NCBI GenBank assembly: GCA_963730685.1
Contig: CAVSSP010000001.1
Coordinates: forward strand, 186,001 to 250,000
Reading direction: 5' to 3'
DNA length: 64,000 nt
Source: Bog-756 sp963730685
GTDB lineage: Bacteria; Actinomycetota; Acidimicrobiia; Acidimicrobiales; RAAP-2
Each line of letters opens with the position of its first letter. The stretch's first letter is position 1. Below, piece after piece: positions 51,019-59,181 of the stretch. The notes under the pieces were generated by a model, which ran no database searches, was not told the origin of the DNA, and worked only from the letters and a program-made list of their open reading frames with translations. The position numbers and the translations under genes were made by a program.

Positions 51019-52569
51019 ATGAGGCTCCGCCCCACTTACCGGCCGCCGGCCGCCACCCGCTACCGCCGGCCCGGAGGCCCGTGGGACGTCCCCACTCTGG
51101 ACGCCGTCCTCAGCTCCCGTCCGGTGCCGAACGGTGCGGCGGTGGTCGACGGCCATCACCGTTTCGACGCCGACCACCTCGAGGCGATGGTGGCCGGACT
51201 GGCCGGGAGCCTCCGACGGCGCGGGATCCGGCGCGGCGATGTGGTCACCTGGCAGCTTCCCAACTGGTGGGAGGCCCTGGTGCTGTACCGGGCCTGCTGG
51301 CGCTGCGGAGCGACGGCCGTCCCGCTGCACCATCAGGTCGGGGCCTCCGAGGTCCGCGCCATGTTGGACGTCGTGGAGCCGGCGATGTGCTTCGCCGCTC
51401 CGTCGCTGCCACTGGCCGGGCTGGTCGACGCCGTCGACGTGCGTGGCGACACCGACCGCTTCGCGAGCATGCTCGACGGGCCCGCCGTGACCACCAGCCC
51501 GAGCCTTCCGAGCGATGTCGCCGCCGTGATCTTCACCTCCGGGTCGACCGGCAAACCGAAGGCGGTGCTGCACACCCATCGCGGGTTGGCCTACAAGGCG
51601 CTGTCCATGACCGCCGTGCACGGTCTCACCGAACGGGACGCCGTGCTCATGCCGGCCCCGCTGGCCCACATCTCGGGGCTGTTGAACGCCGTGCTGGTCC
51701 CCGGGGCCGCGTCGATGCGCGCCGTGTTGATGGAGCGTTGGGAGGTCGCAGCAGGACTCCGGATGATCGAGGACGAGTCGATCAGCTTCATGATCGGCCC
51801 CCCCTCCTTGTTCTCGGCCATCCTCGAGGACCCCGGATTCGACGCCGTCAAGGTCTCGAGCCTTCGGGTGGTGTCGAGCGGGATGATGGGGGTGAGCCCG
51901 GCATTCATCGACGCCGCCCGCCTCGGCCTGGGGGCCATCGTCAAGCGCAGCTACGGCTCCTCCGAGGCGCCGACCGTATCGACCTGTGCCAACGACGATC
52001 CCGCCGAGCGCTGCCGCGACACCGACGGCCGGGCGGTGGGGAGCGCGGAGATCCGCATCGCCGACCCCGTGACCGGCCACCGACGCCGCGCCGGGCAGGA
52101 GGGCGAGGTCTGGATCCGGGGCCCTGAGCTCTTCGCCGGATACGCCGACGCCTCGGAGACGGCGGCCGCCGTCCACCGGGGATGGTTCCGCAGTGGGGAC
52201 CTGGGGGTGGTCGACGACGGGGGTTGGCTGACCATCACCGGCCGGCTCAAGGACCTGATCATCCGCGGCGGCGAGAACATCGCCGCCGCCGAGGTGGAGC
52301 ACGCCCTCGAGGCCCATCCCCACATCACCCGGGCGGTGGTGGTCGGTTGCCCCGACGACCGCCTGGGCGAGCGCGTCGCCGCGTTCGTGGTCGCCGAACC
52401 ACCCGTCGACGTGGCCGAGTGCCGTCGGTGGTTCGCCGAGTTCGGGATGGCCCGCTTCAAGACGCCCGAAGTGGTGGTCCCGCTGCGGGAGCTGCCGCTT
52501 CTCCCGGCGGGAAAGCCCGATCGTGCCGTGCTGAAGGCGCGGGCGGCCGGCCTGCGGGTGAGCGGATGA
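51019..52569 (+). CDS. Acyl-CoA ligase (AMP-binding), paralogue of the gene at 55605
   Basis: 516 residues from ATG 51019. AAVIFTSGSTGKPKAVLHTH, VKRSYGSSEAPTVSTC, SGDLGVVDDGGWLTITGRLK, DLIIRGGENIAAAEVEHALE and LLPAGKPDRAVLKARAAGL hold all adenylation motifs. The N-terminal MRLRPTYRPPAATRYRRPGG is shared in pattern with the paralogue, an actinobacterial trait. The ACAD at 52586 follows after 16 bases. Substrate unknown. Confidence 0.92.
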   Translation: MRLRPTYRPPAATRYRRPGGPWDVPTLDAVLSSRPVPNGAAVVDGHHRFDADHLEAMVAGLAGSLRRRGIRRGDVVTWQLPNWWEALVLYRACWRCGATAVPLHHQVGASEVRAMLDVVEPAMCFAAPSLPLAGLVDAVDVRGDTDRFASMLDGPAVTTSPSLPSDVAAVIFTSGSTGKPKAVLHTHRGLAYKALSMTAVHGLTERDAVLMPAPLAHISGLLNAVLVPGAASMRAVLMERWEVAAGLRMIEDESISFMIGPPSLFSAILEDPGFDAVKVSSLRVVSSGMMGVSPAFIDAARLGLGAIVKRSYGSSEAPTVSTCANDDPAERCRDTDGRAVGSAEIRIADPVTGHRRRAGQEGEVWIRGPELFAGYADASETAAAVHRGWFRSGDLGVVDDGGWLTITGRLKDLIIRGGENIAAAEVEHALEAHPHITRAVVVGCPDDRLGERVAAFVVAEPPVDVAECRRWFAEFGMARFKTPEVVVPLRELPLLPAGKPDRAVLKARAAGLRVSG

Positions 52570-52585
52570 GACGGAGGCCCCGGGC

Positions 52586-53745
52586 ATGAACCTGGCATTG
52601 ACCGACGATGAGCAGTCCTTCCGCGACGAGGTACGGCGCTGGCTGGACGCCAACGTGGACCTCCCTCCCCCTTCCGCTCGCTCGACGACGAGTTCGAGTG
52701 GGGACGGACCTGGCAGGCGAGACTGGCCGCCGACCGGTGGGTCGGCATCCACTGGCCCGAGGCGTTCGGGGGCCGGGGTGCCTCCCCGTTGGAGGTGGCC
52801 ATCTTCAACATGGAGTACGCCCGGTCCGGAGCGCCCCAGCCGGTCAACCGGAACGGGATCAACCATGTCGGGCCCACCTTGTTGGCCCACGGAACCGAGG
52901 AGCAAAAGGGCCGCTGGTTGCCCCGGATCCTCGACGCCCAGGAGATCTGGTGTCAGCTGTTCAGCGAGCCGGGGGCGGGCTCGGATCTTGCCTCGTTGAC
53001 GACCCGGGCCATCCCGGTGGACGACGGCTGGGTGCTGCGGGGTCAGAAAGTGTGGACCAGCTATGCGCAGTTCGCCCGGTGGGGCATCGCCCTGGTCCGG
53101 ACCGATGTCGACGCGCCCAAGCACCGCGGGCTCTCCTACCTGGTCGTGGACATGACCGCCCCGGGGATCGAGATCCGCCCGCTGGTCACCATCACCGGTG
53201 AGTCGGAGTTCAACGAGGTCTTCTTCGACGACGCCTTCGTGCCGTCGGACTGCCTGGTCGGCGGGCTCAACCAGGGGTGGGCGGTGGCCAACACCACACT
53301 CGCCCACGAGCGTGGGACCTCGTTCCCGTTCAAGGAGCAGGTCGTCCACGAGATCTTCCTCGAGCAGCTGTACTCCCTGGCCGAGACGTCGGGGGCGCTC
53401 GATGACCCCGACGTGGCCGACGCCCTGGCCGAGGCGGCCGTGAAGTTGCGCGTGTTCCGGCTCCACAACTGGCGGACGTTGTCGCGGTTGACCAAGGGGG
53501 ACGAGCCGGGCCCTGAGTCAAGCGTGGTGAAGCTGACCTGGACGGACATGACCCAGACCATGGCCGACGCCGCCCTGTTGGTGGTCGGGGACGCGGCTCC
53601 GCTGTGGGGCGATGCCTCTGACAACCCGATGGCCGGCAAGTGGCAGCGTCAATGGCTCTGGTCCAAGGCGGCGACCATCGCCGGGGGCACCAGCGAGATC
53701 CAAAAGACCATCATCGGCGACCGGATCCTCGGCCTGCCCCGCTGA
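52586..53745 (+). CDS. Acyl-CoA dehydrogenase, single-base frameshift
   Basis: ATG 52586 opens MNLALTDDEQSFRDEVRRWL, but after VDLPP (52670) the frame is lost. The rest (FRSLDDEFEWGRTWQARLAA, CQLFSEPGAGSDLASLTTRA, GQKVWTSYAQFARWGIALVR, ESEFNEVFFDDAFVPSDCLV, GGTSEIQKTIIGDRILGLPR) is complete in another frame. One more C in the C5 run at 52667-52671 gives 386 residues. It is closely similar to the ACAD at 8364. Probably an assembly error. An ACAD without a degenerate partner next to it. Confidence 0.82.
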
Positions 53746-54055
53746 TCCCGGTCGGGCGGCGGCGCCCGGGGGTGGAGCGCCTCCCTGGAGTACGGCGGTG
53801 CCCGCCTGTCACCCCGGCCCGGCCTCGTCCCCGGGCGCTCCCACCAGGAGGCGAGACCGCCCTGACGCGACGAAGGAACCGCCGGGGGGATGGCGATTCC
53901 TTCGTACTGACACACCAAGTGCGGAGGGGGGATTCCTGCAACCTGAGGTCGAACGCAATCCTACGAGATCGATCAGGGATCAGTCAAACCGTTCGGATGG
54001 GCCGGAGCCATCGTCTTCAACGATCCGATGGCGGGGTCGCTGCTGACCTGGGTCG
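53746..54055. other. Convergent intergenic region, no gene seen
   Basis: 310 bp between the ACAD and nitroreductase 3' ends. No convincing open frame; a slightly AT-richer part around 53940-53990 includes TCGATCAGGGATCAG half-repeats. No clear hairpin with a T-tract. Confidence 0.5.
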
Positions 54056-54682
54056 TCACCAGGGGTCGGTGAACCGGTCCCGGTGGGCACGCTCGGCGAC
54101 CGGCAGGCGACGGGGCGCCCCGAGGGGCGCGGCCGGCCAGCCGATCGGGAGGACGGCCATCGGACGGATGTGGTCGGGCATCGACAGCAGGGCACGGAGC
54201 TCATCGGGGAACAGTGTGGCCAGCGTGGTCATGGCCGATCCGAGCCCGAGGGCCGAGGCGGCCAGCAACAGGTTCTGGACGGCCGGGTAGACCGACGACG
54301 GCAGTGTCGACTCGAGGGCCACGGCCGTGCTGCCCCCCACGACGATGATGACGGGTGCGGACGCGATGCCGCCCTCGGCACCCCGGTGCACATCCTCCAG
54401 GAGCTTCGGTTCCAGCCGACCCTCGGAGTGCTGCCGGCCGCCGCCTTGCCATGCCCGCTGGCTGAGGGCTCCGATCGCCGACCGGAGCCCTTGGTCACGG
54501 ACCACGATGAACTCCCATGGCTGGAGGTTCTCTGCGCTGGGCGCGTGGGTGGCGGCTTCGAGGCACCGTTCCACGAGGTCGTCGCCCACCGGGCGCTCGG
54601 CAAACCGGCGACAGGCCCGCTGACGCAGGACCACCTCGAAGAAGCCGTCTGGTGCGGGTGCGGCATCGTCACCGGTCATCAC
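54056..54682 (-). CDS. Nitroreductase family protein
   Basis: 208 residues (GTG 54682 or ATG 54679). FMN sites RQRACRRFAERPV, THAPSAENLQPWEFIVV and ALGLGSAMTTLATLFPDELR are typical, and the end PIGWPAAPLGAPRRLPVAE closes the dimer interface. NAD(P)H-dependent flavin reductase; in catabolic clusters it can reduce enones, quinones or flavins. It may also serve F420/flavin metabolism. Convergent to the ACAD and divergent to the hydratase. Confidence 0.88.
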   Translation of the reverse strand: MMTGDDAAPAPDGFFEVVLRQRACRRFAERPVGDDLVERCLEAATHAPSAENLQPWEFIVVRDQGLRSAIGALSQRAWQGGGRQHSEGRLEPKLLEDVHRGAEGGIASAPVIIVVGGSTAVALESTLPSSVYPAVQNLLLAASALGLGSAMTTLATLFPDELRALLSMPDHIRPMAVLPIGWPAAPLGAPRRLPVAERAHRDRFTDPW

Positions 54683-54768
54683 AACACCTCGGCTCTTCCG
54701 GCCCCGAGCACTGCCGGGGAGGGCATGTCGCCGGTCAACCTAGTCCCCGGGTGCGTGGCCGGTTCGCC

Positions 54769-54774
54769 TACGTT
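54769..54774 (+). promoter_or_regulatory. -10 box, leaderless enoyl-CoA hydratase gene
   Basis: TACGTT ends six bases before ATG 54781, with no ribosome site. Leaderless geometry. Confidence 0.5.
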
Positions 54775-54780
54775 GTGCCG

Positions 54781-55581
54781 ATGATCCGATACGTCGTGGG
54801 TGAAGACGGAGTGGCCCGCCTGGTGCTCGACCGGCCGGAGGCGAAGAACGCACTGAGCATCGAGATGCGCGACGAGATCGTGCAGAGGGTCCGCGAGGCG
54901 CGGGCCGACCCGGCCGTGCGCGCCCTGTTGGTCACCGGTGTCGGTGACTCGTTCTGTGCCGGCATGGACCTCCGCGCCTCCACGGTGGCGCGGGCCGGCG
55001 GGGAGGGTTTCGACCCCCGGGCCACCAGCGAGGCGCTGCGCGTCGGCGTGCAGACCTTCATCCGCGAGCTCTGGGAACTGGACAAGCCGACGGTGGCGGC
55101 GGTCAACGGTACCGCCGTCGGCCCCGGGGCGCACCTGGCGCTGGCCTGCGACTTCGTGCTGGTGTGCGAGCAGACCCGATTCATCTGGTCGTTCGCCAAA
55201 TGGGGGTTGGTGGTCGACGCCGGCGGCGCCTATCTGCTCCCGCGTCTGGTGGGACTACCCCGGGCCAAGGCGATGGTCATGCTCGGTGAGGGCGCCCGGG
55301 GAGCGGAGGCGGTCGACCTCGGCCTGGCCTACCGCTGCGTTCCGGATGTCTCCGCGTTGGAGCGGGAGGCGTCCGAACTGGCCGCTCGCCTGGCCGCGGG
55401 CCCGACCCGGTCACTCGGACTGTCCAAGCAGCTCTTGAACGCCACCTTCGAGACCACGCTGTCGGCATCGCTCGACCGCGAGGCCCAGGCCCAGGCCATG
55501 GCCACGGTCTCGCCGGAGATGGCCGAGGGGATGGCGGCCTTCGCCGAGAGGCGGCCGCCAGACTTCCGCTCCGCCCGCTGA
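54781..55581 (+). CDS. Enoyl-CoA hydratase
   Basis: 266 residues from ATG 54781. VARLVLDRPEAKNALSIEMR, LLVTGVGDSFCAGMDLRAST, VNGTAVGPGAHLALACDFVL and WGLVVDAGGAYLLPRLVGLP are the crotonase blocks. The oxyanion loop has GPGAHLALACD, with His replacing the first Glu. It is a single gene transcribed alone between the nitroreductase and the convergent ligase. Isomerase activity is possible. Confidence 0.9.
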   Translation: MIRYVVGEDGVARLVLDRPEAKNALSIEMRDEIVQRVREARADPAVRALLVTGVGDSFCAGMDLRASTVARAGGEGFDPRATSEALRVGVQTFIRELWELDKPTVAAVNGTAVGPGAHLALACDFVLVCEQTRFIWSFAKWGLVVDAGGAYLLPRLVGLPRAKAMVMLGEGARGAEAVDLGLAYRCVPDVSALEREASELAARLAAGPTRSLGLSKQLLNATFETTLSASLDREAQAQAMATVSPEMAEGMAAFAERRPPDFRSAR

Positions 55582-55604
55582 CCCCGCCGCCCGCCACTGA
55601 CCGG

Positions 55605-57156
55605 TCAGGGCTCGCCCGGGGCGTCCAGGAACCGGTCCCGCAGGGCGTTGCGGTCCGGCTTGCCGAGGGAGAGGGCGGGGAACCTGTCGTATCGCCGGAC
55701 CCGCTCTGGGGCCTTGAACCGGGCGATGCCCTGGTGGGCACACCAACTCCGACAGGCCTCGAGGCCGAACGGGGAATCGGCGACCACACAGGCACCGACC
55801 TTCTCCCCCATCCGGTCGTCGGGGTAGCCGACGACGACCGCCTGGCGGACGGCGGGATGGGCTTCAAGCACACGCTCGACCTCGGCCGGCACCACGTTTT
55901 CGCCACCCCGGATGATGATGTCCCTCGTCCGGCCCACGATGGTCAGCCAGCCGTCACCGTCGAGCGTCGCCAGATCGCCGGTGCGGAACCAGCTACCGTG
56001 CATGGCCGCACGGGTCTGGGCCGGTTCTGCGTATCCGGCGAAGAGCTCGGGACCCCGCAGTTCGAGCTCTCCGGGAGCGCCCGGGGCGGCGATTCGGCCG
56101 GTGACGGGGTCCACGACCCGGAGTTCGGCCTCGCTCACGCTACGGCCGTCGGTGTCACGGGCCCGGTCGGGGGGATCGTCCCACGCCGAGGTGGTGATGG
56201 TGGGGGCCTCTGTCGAACCGTAGGTGCGCTTGACCGTGGCCCCGAACGCGTCCCGGTTGGCGTCGACGAACTCGGGCGCCACGGTCATCGACCCGCACGA
56301 GATGATCCGCAGGGAGGACATCGCCGCAGTGGAGAAGTTCGACGCGCCGGCCATTCCCGAGAAGTACACCGGGGGCCCGATCATGAAGCTGATCCGGTGC
56401 TCGGGGACCAACCGGTTGGCCAGCTCGGCATCCCACCGTTCCATCAGTACGGTCCGCATCCCGACCGCGGCGGGCAGGAGCACCCCGCTCAGGAGCCCCG
56501 AGATGTGGGCCAGCGGCGCCGGCATCAGGACGGTGTCAGCCGGGCCGAGCCCGTGGGCGGCAACCATGGTGCGGGCCTTGTAGGCCAGTCCTCGGTGGGT
56601 GTGGAGGACGGCCTTGGGCTCCCCGGTGGAGCCGGAGGTGAACAGGACCACCGCCACGTCGACCCCCCTGGACAGCGCTGTCGCGCACCGGTGGGCCACC
56701 GACGAGCCGTTCCCAGCCCGGGCTCCCGGCACCCACCGTGAGCGCGCCGGGCCGGTCCCCGAGTGGGGCGCCCGCGCCCGCCAGCACGAGCGTCGGTCCG
56801 ACGGCGGCCACCATGGCCTCCACCTCGGCGGGGCCGACCTGGTGGTGGACGGGCACGGCCACCGCACCGATCCGCCAACAGGCGCGGAACAACAAGACCG
56901 CCTCGACGCGGTTGGGAAGCTGCCAGGCGACGGCATCACCGCGGCGCACCCCGGCGGCCCGGAGCCCGCCGGCCGTCGCTGCCACCGCCTCGTCCAGGCG
57001 ACCGGCATCGAACTGCGCGGTGGCGTCGGCCAATGCCGTGCCCGCCGGTCGGGGAGCCGCGCCGGCGAGGCCGTCGAGGGTGGGGACGTCCCAGGCGCCC
57101 CCGGGTCGGAGGTACCGGGTGCCGCCGGCCTGGCGGAGGGTGGCCCGAACCCTCAT
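55605..57156 (-). CDS. Acyl-CoA ligase (AMP-binding), single-base frameshift
   Basis: From ATG 57156 the frame reads MRVRATLRQAGGTRYLRPGG and GVRRGDAVAWQLPNRVEAVL up to about 56665. The rest (VDVAVVLFTSGSTGEPKAVL, VKRTYGSTEAPTITTSAWDD, DIIIRGGENVVPAEVERVLE, SLGKPDRNALRDRFLDAPGE) is in another frame. Removing one C from the C6 run at 56662-56667 gives exactly 516 residues, the same as the paralogue at 51019. This equality argues for an assembly error. It is the last gene of the DUF35-thiolase-like-ligase unit on the minus strand. Confidence 0.85.
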
Positions 57157-57202
57157 CGGGGCCGGGCCGGGCCGTCGGGGGCGCCCCGCAACACGGTCGA
57201 GT

Positions 57203-58405
57203 TCAGTGCAGGGTCGAGACCAGCATGCATCCGCAGGTGTTCCCTCCGCCGGCGGCGACGGCCGCCACCCGGGGTCGCGACGCCAACTGTCGTTCGCCGG
57301 CCTGGCCCCGGAGCTGGACGCAGGCCTCATGGAGGAATCCGTATCCGTGGAGCCGCCCACCCGACAGCTGACCGCCGTTGGTGTTGAGCGGCAGCTCACC
57401 GTCCCGAGCGATCCTGTGGCCACCCTCGACGAAGGGACCGCTCTCACCCATCGGGCAGAGGCCGAGCGCCTCCAGCCACAGCATGGTGAGGAAGCTGAAC
57501 CCGTCGTAGAGCTCGGCTACGTCGACGTCGGCAGGCGTGAGCGACGTCCGTGACCACATCTGGGCGGCCGCATCGGCACCCACCGTGCGGGTCAGGTCGT
57601 GGATCTGGTCCCAGCTGGGACGGTCTCGCATGGCCGTGCCCATGGCCTCCACGTACACCAGCGGCCCGGGCAGGTCCTCGGCCAGCTGGCGGCGGGACAC
57701 GATCAGTGCGGTGGCCCCGTCGCACGGCGCGTCACAGTCGAACAGGCGGAAGGGGGTGGTGATCATCCGCGACGCGAAGTAGTCGTCGATGGTCATCGGC
57801 TCGCGGTAGATGGCGTTGGGGTTGAGCGCGGCATTGCGACGGGCATTGAGCGCGATCTGTGCCAGCTGCTCGGGCGTCGTGCCGTACCGGTGCATGTGCG
57901 CCTGTGCGTACTGGGCGATCCAGCACGATGCCGACGCGGCCCCGAAGGGGAGGGTCCACTGCATGAAGCCCGAGGCGTAGAAGCCGCCCCCGCCCCCGCC
58001 CATCCCGACGCTGGCGCGGCCGGCGGTCCCTTGGGCGGTTCCCTCCCACACCGACCGGAAGCAGAGCACGTGGTCGGCCAGGCCCGCACCGACGGCCAGG
58101 CACGCCTTCATGACCGAACCGAGCTGGCCGGCCGTCTCGGCCCCGCTGTCGTGCCAGTTGGCGTTGATGCGGAGGGCGTCGATGACGTCGATGGCACCGG
58201 CGCCCGAGAAGCCGCGGGGTGCGGACATCATCCCCGGGTAGGTCGACACGCCGTCGATGTCACTCAGTGTCAGTCCGGCGTCGTTCACCGCCGCCAGGCA
58301 GGCGTCCAGGGTGAGCTCGAGCGGATCGACCCCCAGGCGTCGCCCGATGGCCGACTGGCCCACGCCGCTGATGGCGCATCGCTGCTCCACGGGTTGTTCA
58401 GGCAT
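57203..58405 (-). CDS. Thiolase-like protein without catalytic cysteine (Ltp2-type candidate)
   Basis: 400 residues. SCPx-like ends are kept (CAISGVGQSAIGRRLGVDPL, VAELYDGFSFLTMLWLEAL, LPLNTNGGQLSGGRLHGYGF). The cysteine region reads NANWHDSGAETAGQLGSVMK (81-100), with no Cys. The GMGGGGGGFY loop is extra. It overlaps the DUF35 gene by eight bases. Ltp2, the retro-aldolase that removes the last side-chain piece of cholesterol, is also a Cys-less thiolase fold that needs a DUF35 partner, so this pair is a candidate of that class. The activity is inferred. Confidence 0.87.
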   Translation of the reverse strand: MPEQPVEQRCAISGVGQSAIGRRLGVDPLELTLDACLAAVNDAGLTLSDIDGVSTYPGMMSAPRGFSGAGAIDVIDALRINANWHDSGAETAGQLGSVMKACLAVGAGLADHVLCFRSVWEGTAQGTAGRASVGMGGGGGGFYASGFMQWTLPFGAASASCWIAQYAQAHMHRYGTTPEQLAQIALNARRNAALNPNAIYREPMTIDDYFASRMITTPFRLFDCDAPCDGATALIVSRRQLAEDLPGPLVYVEAMGTAMRDRPSWDQIHDLTRTVGADAAAQMWSRTSLTPADVDVAELYDGFSFLTMLWLEALGLCPMGESGPFVEGGHRIARDGELPLNTNGGQLSGGRLHGYGFLHEACVQLRGQAGERQLASRPRVAAVAAGGGNTCGCMLVSTLH

Positions 58406-58859
58406 CGCCGGAGGCTCCTGTCGGGACCGGTGTCGTCACGGGCTCGAACAGTGGGAGCCAGATGTCGCCGTTCGGATCCTCCCGGTGCTCGAAGACCACC
58501 CGCACCTCCATCCCGATGTGGACCGCCTCGGGCGGGCAGTTGACGATGTTGGTGGTGAGGCGCACGTCGGGCTGCTCGACGATCGAGACCAGTCCGATGA
58601 CGTAGGGCGGGTCGAAGCCGGGGATCCACTGGTGGTGGTTGATCGTGAAGCTGGCGACCACGGCCTGGCCGCTGACCGGTTCGGGGGCGATGTTCTTCGA
58701 CCCGTCCCGGGGACACATGGGGGTGGGCGGGTGCAGGTAGGTGCCACAGTCCTGGCAGCGGAGGAAGACGAGCGATCCGTCCCTGCCCCCCTGCCAGAAG
58801 TGCCGGTTGGCCTCGGTCAGCTCGGGCAGTATGCGAAAGGGTGTGTCGGTCATCGTCAT
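58398..58859 (-). CDS. OB-fold, zinc-ribbon protein (DUF35)
   Basis: 153 residues from ATG 58859 (AGGAGGG before it). A single DUF35 unit: N-terminal helices (LPELTEANRHFWQGGRDGSL), ribbon with Cys35, Cys38, Cys49 and Asp52, then an OB barrel (VVASFTINHHQWIPGFDPPY, VIGLVSIVEQPDVRLTTNIV). The Asp at the fourth ligand place also occurs in the tandem protein at 16300. Eight-base overlap with the thiolase-like gene. It likely binds the acyl-CoA and completes the active complex of that partner. Confidence 0.92.
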   Translation of the reverse strand: MTMTDTPFRILPELTEANRHFWQGGRDGSLVFLRCQDCGTYLHPPTPMCPRDGSKNIAPEPVSGQAVVASFTINHHQWIPGFDPPYVIGLVSIVEQPDVRLTTNIVNCPPEAVHIGMEVRVVFEHREDPNGDIWLPLFEPVTTPVPTGASGDA

Positions 58860-59053
58860 CGATCCCTCCTGGACCCCGGGCGGCGGTCCCCTGGCGGCAT
58901 CCGGGCCGCCACCGGGGAGCGCCTCGGGCTTCGGCGGCGAGGATAACCGGAATTCTCCGGTCGCCCCGGCGGGTGGGGACGCCGGGCTGCCGGCCATCGG
59001 CGGCGGGGGAGTGCCGGGTGTCCCGTGCCTGCGGCGCTGGAAAACGGACGTGC

Positions 59054-59059
59054 TACTTT
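59054..59059 (+). promoter_or_regulatory. -10 box of the P450-ACAD operon
   Basis: TACTTT in an AT-richer patch (GGAAAACGG before it) upstream of the P450. The leader would be about 55 bases to ATG 59122, with GGAGG as ribosome site. Confidence 0.4.
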
Positions 59060-59121
59060 GGCCCCCGAGCCGGCGCACCGCGGTGCCCGAGCGCCGTTTG
59101 AGCGAACCGGAGGGGGTCCCG

Positions 59122-59181
59122 ATGACCAGCAGCGAAGTCACCCTGGACACGGCGATCCCGATGGCCCGGTGGGGCCGGTGA
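59122..59181 (+). CDS. Short ORF overlapping the P450 start: leader peptide or frameshifted P450 N-terminus
   Basis: ATG 59122 follows a good GGAGG site and opens MTSSEVTLDTAIPMARWGR, ending in a TGA that overlaps GTG 59178 of the P450. Either it is a 19-residue leader that couples translation, or one C is missing from the CCC run near 59157-59159 and the real P450 begins here (420 residues). The sequence alone cannot decide. Confidence 0.35.
   Translation: MTSSEVTLDTAIPMARWGR

Noticed and set aside
49879..53466. A 1195-codon minus-strand frame
   Set aside because: The end is the F420 oxidoreductase; the rest mirrors the ligase and ACAD on the plus strand and has no domain.
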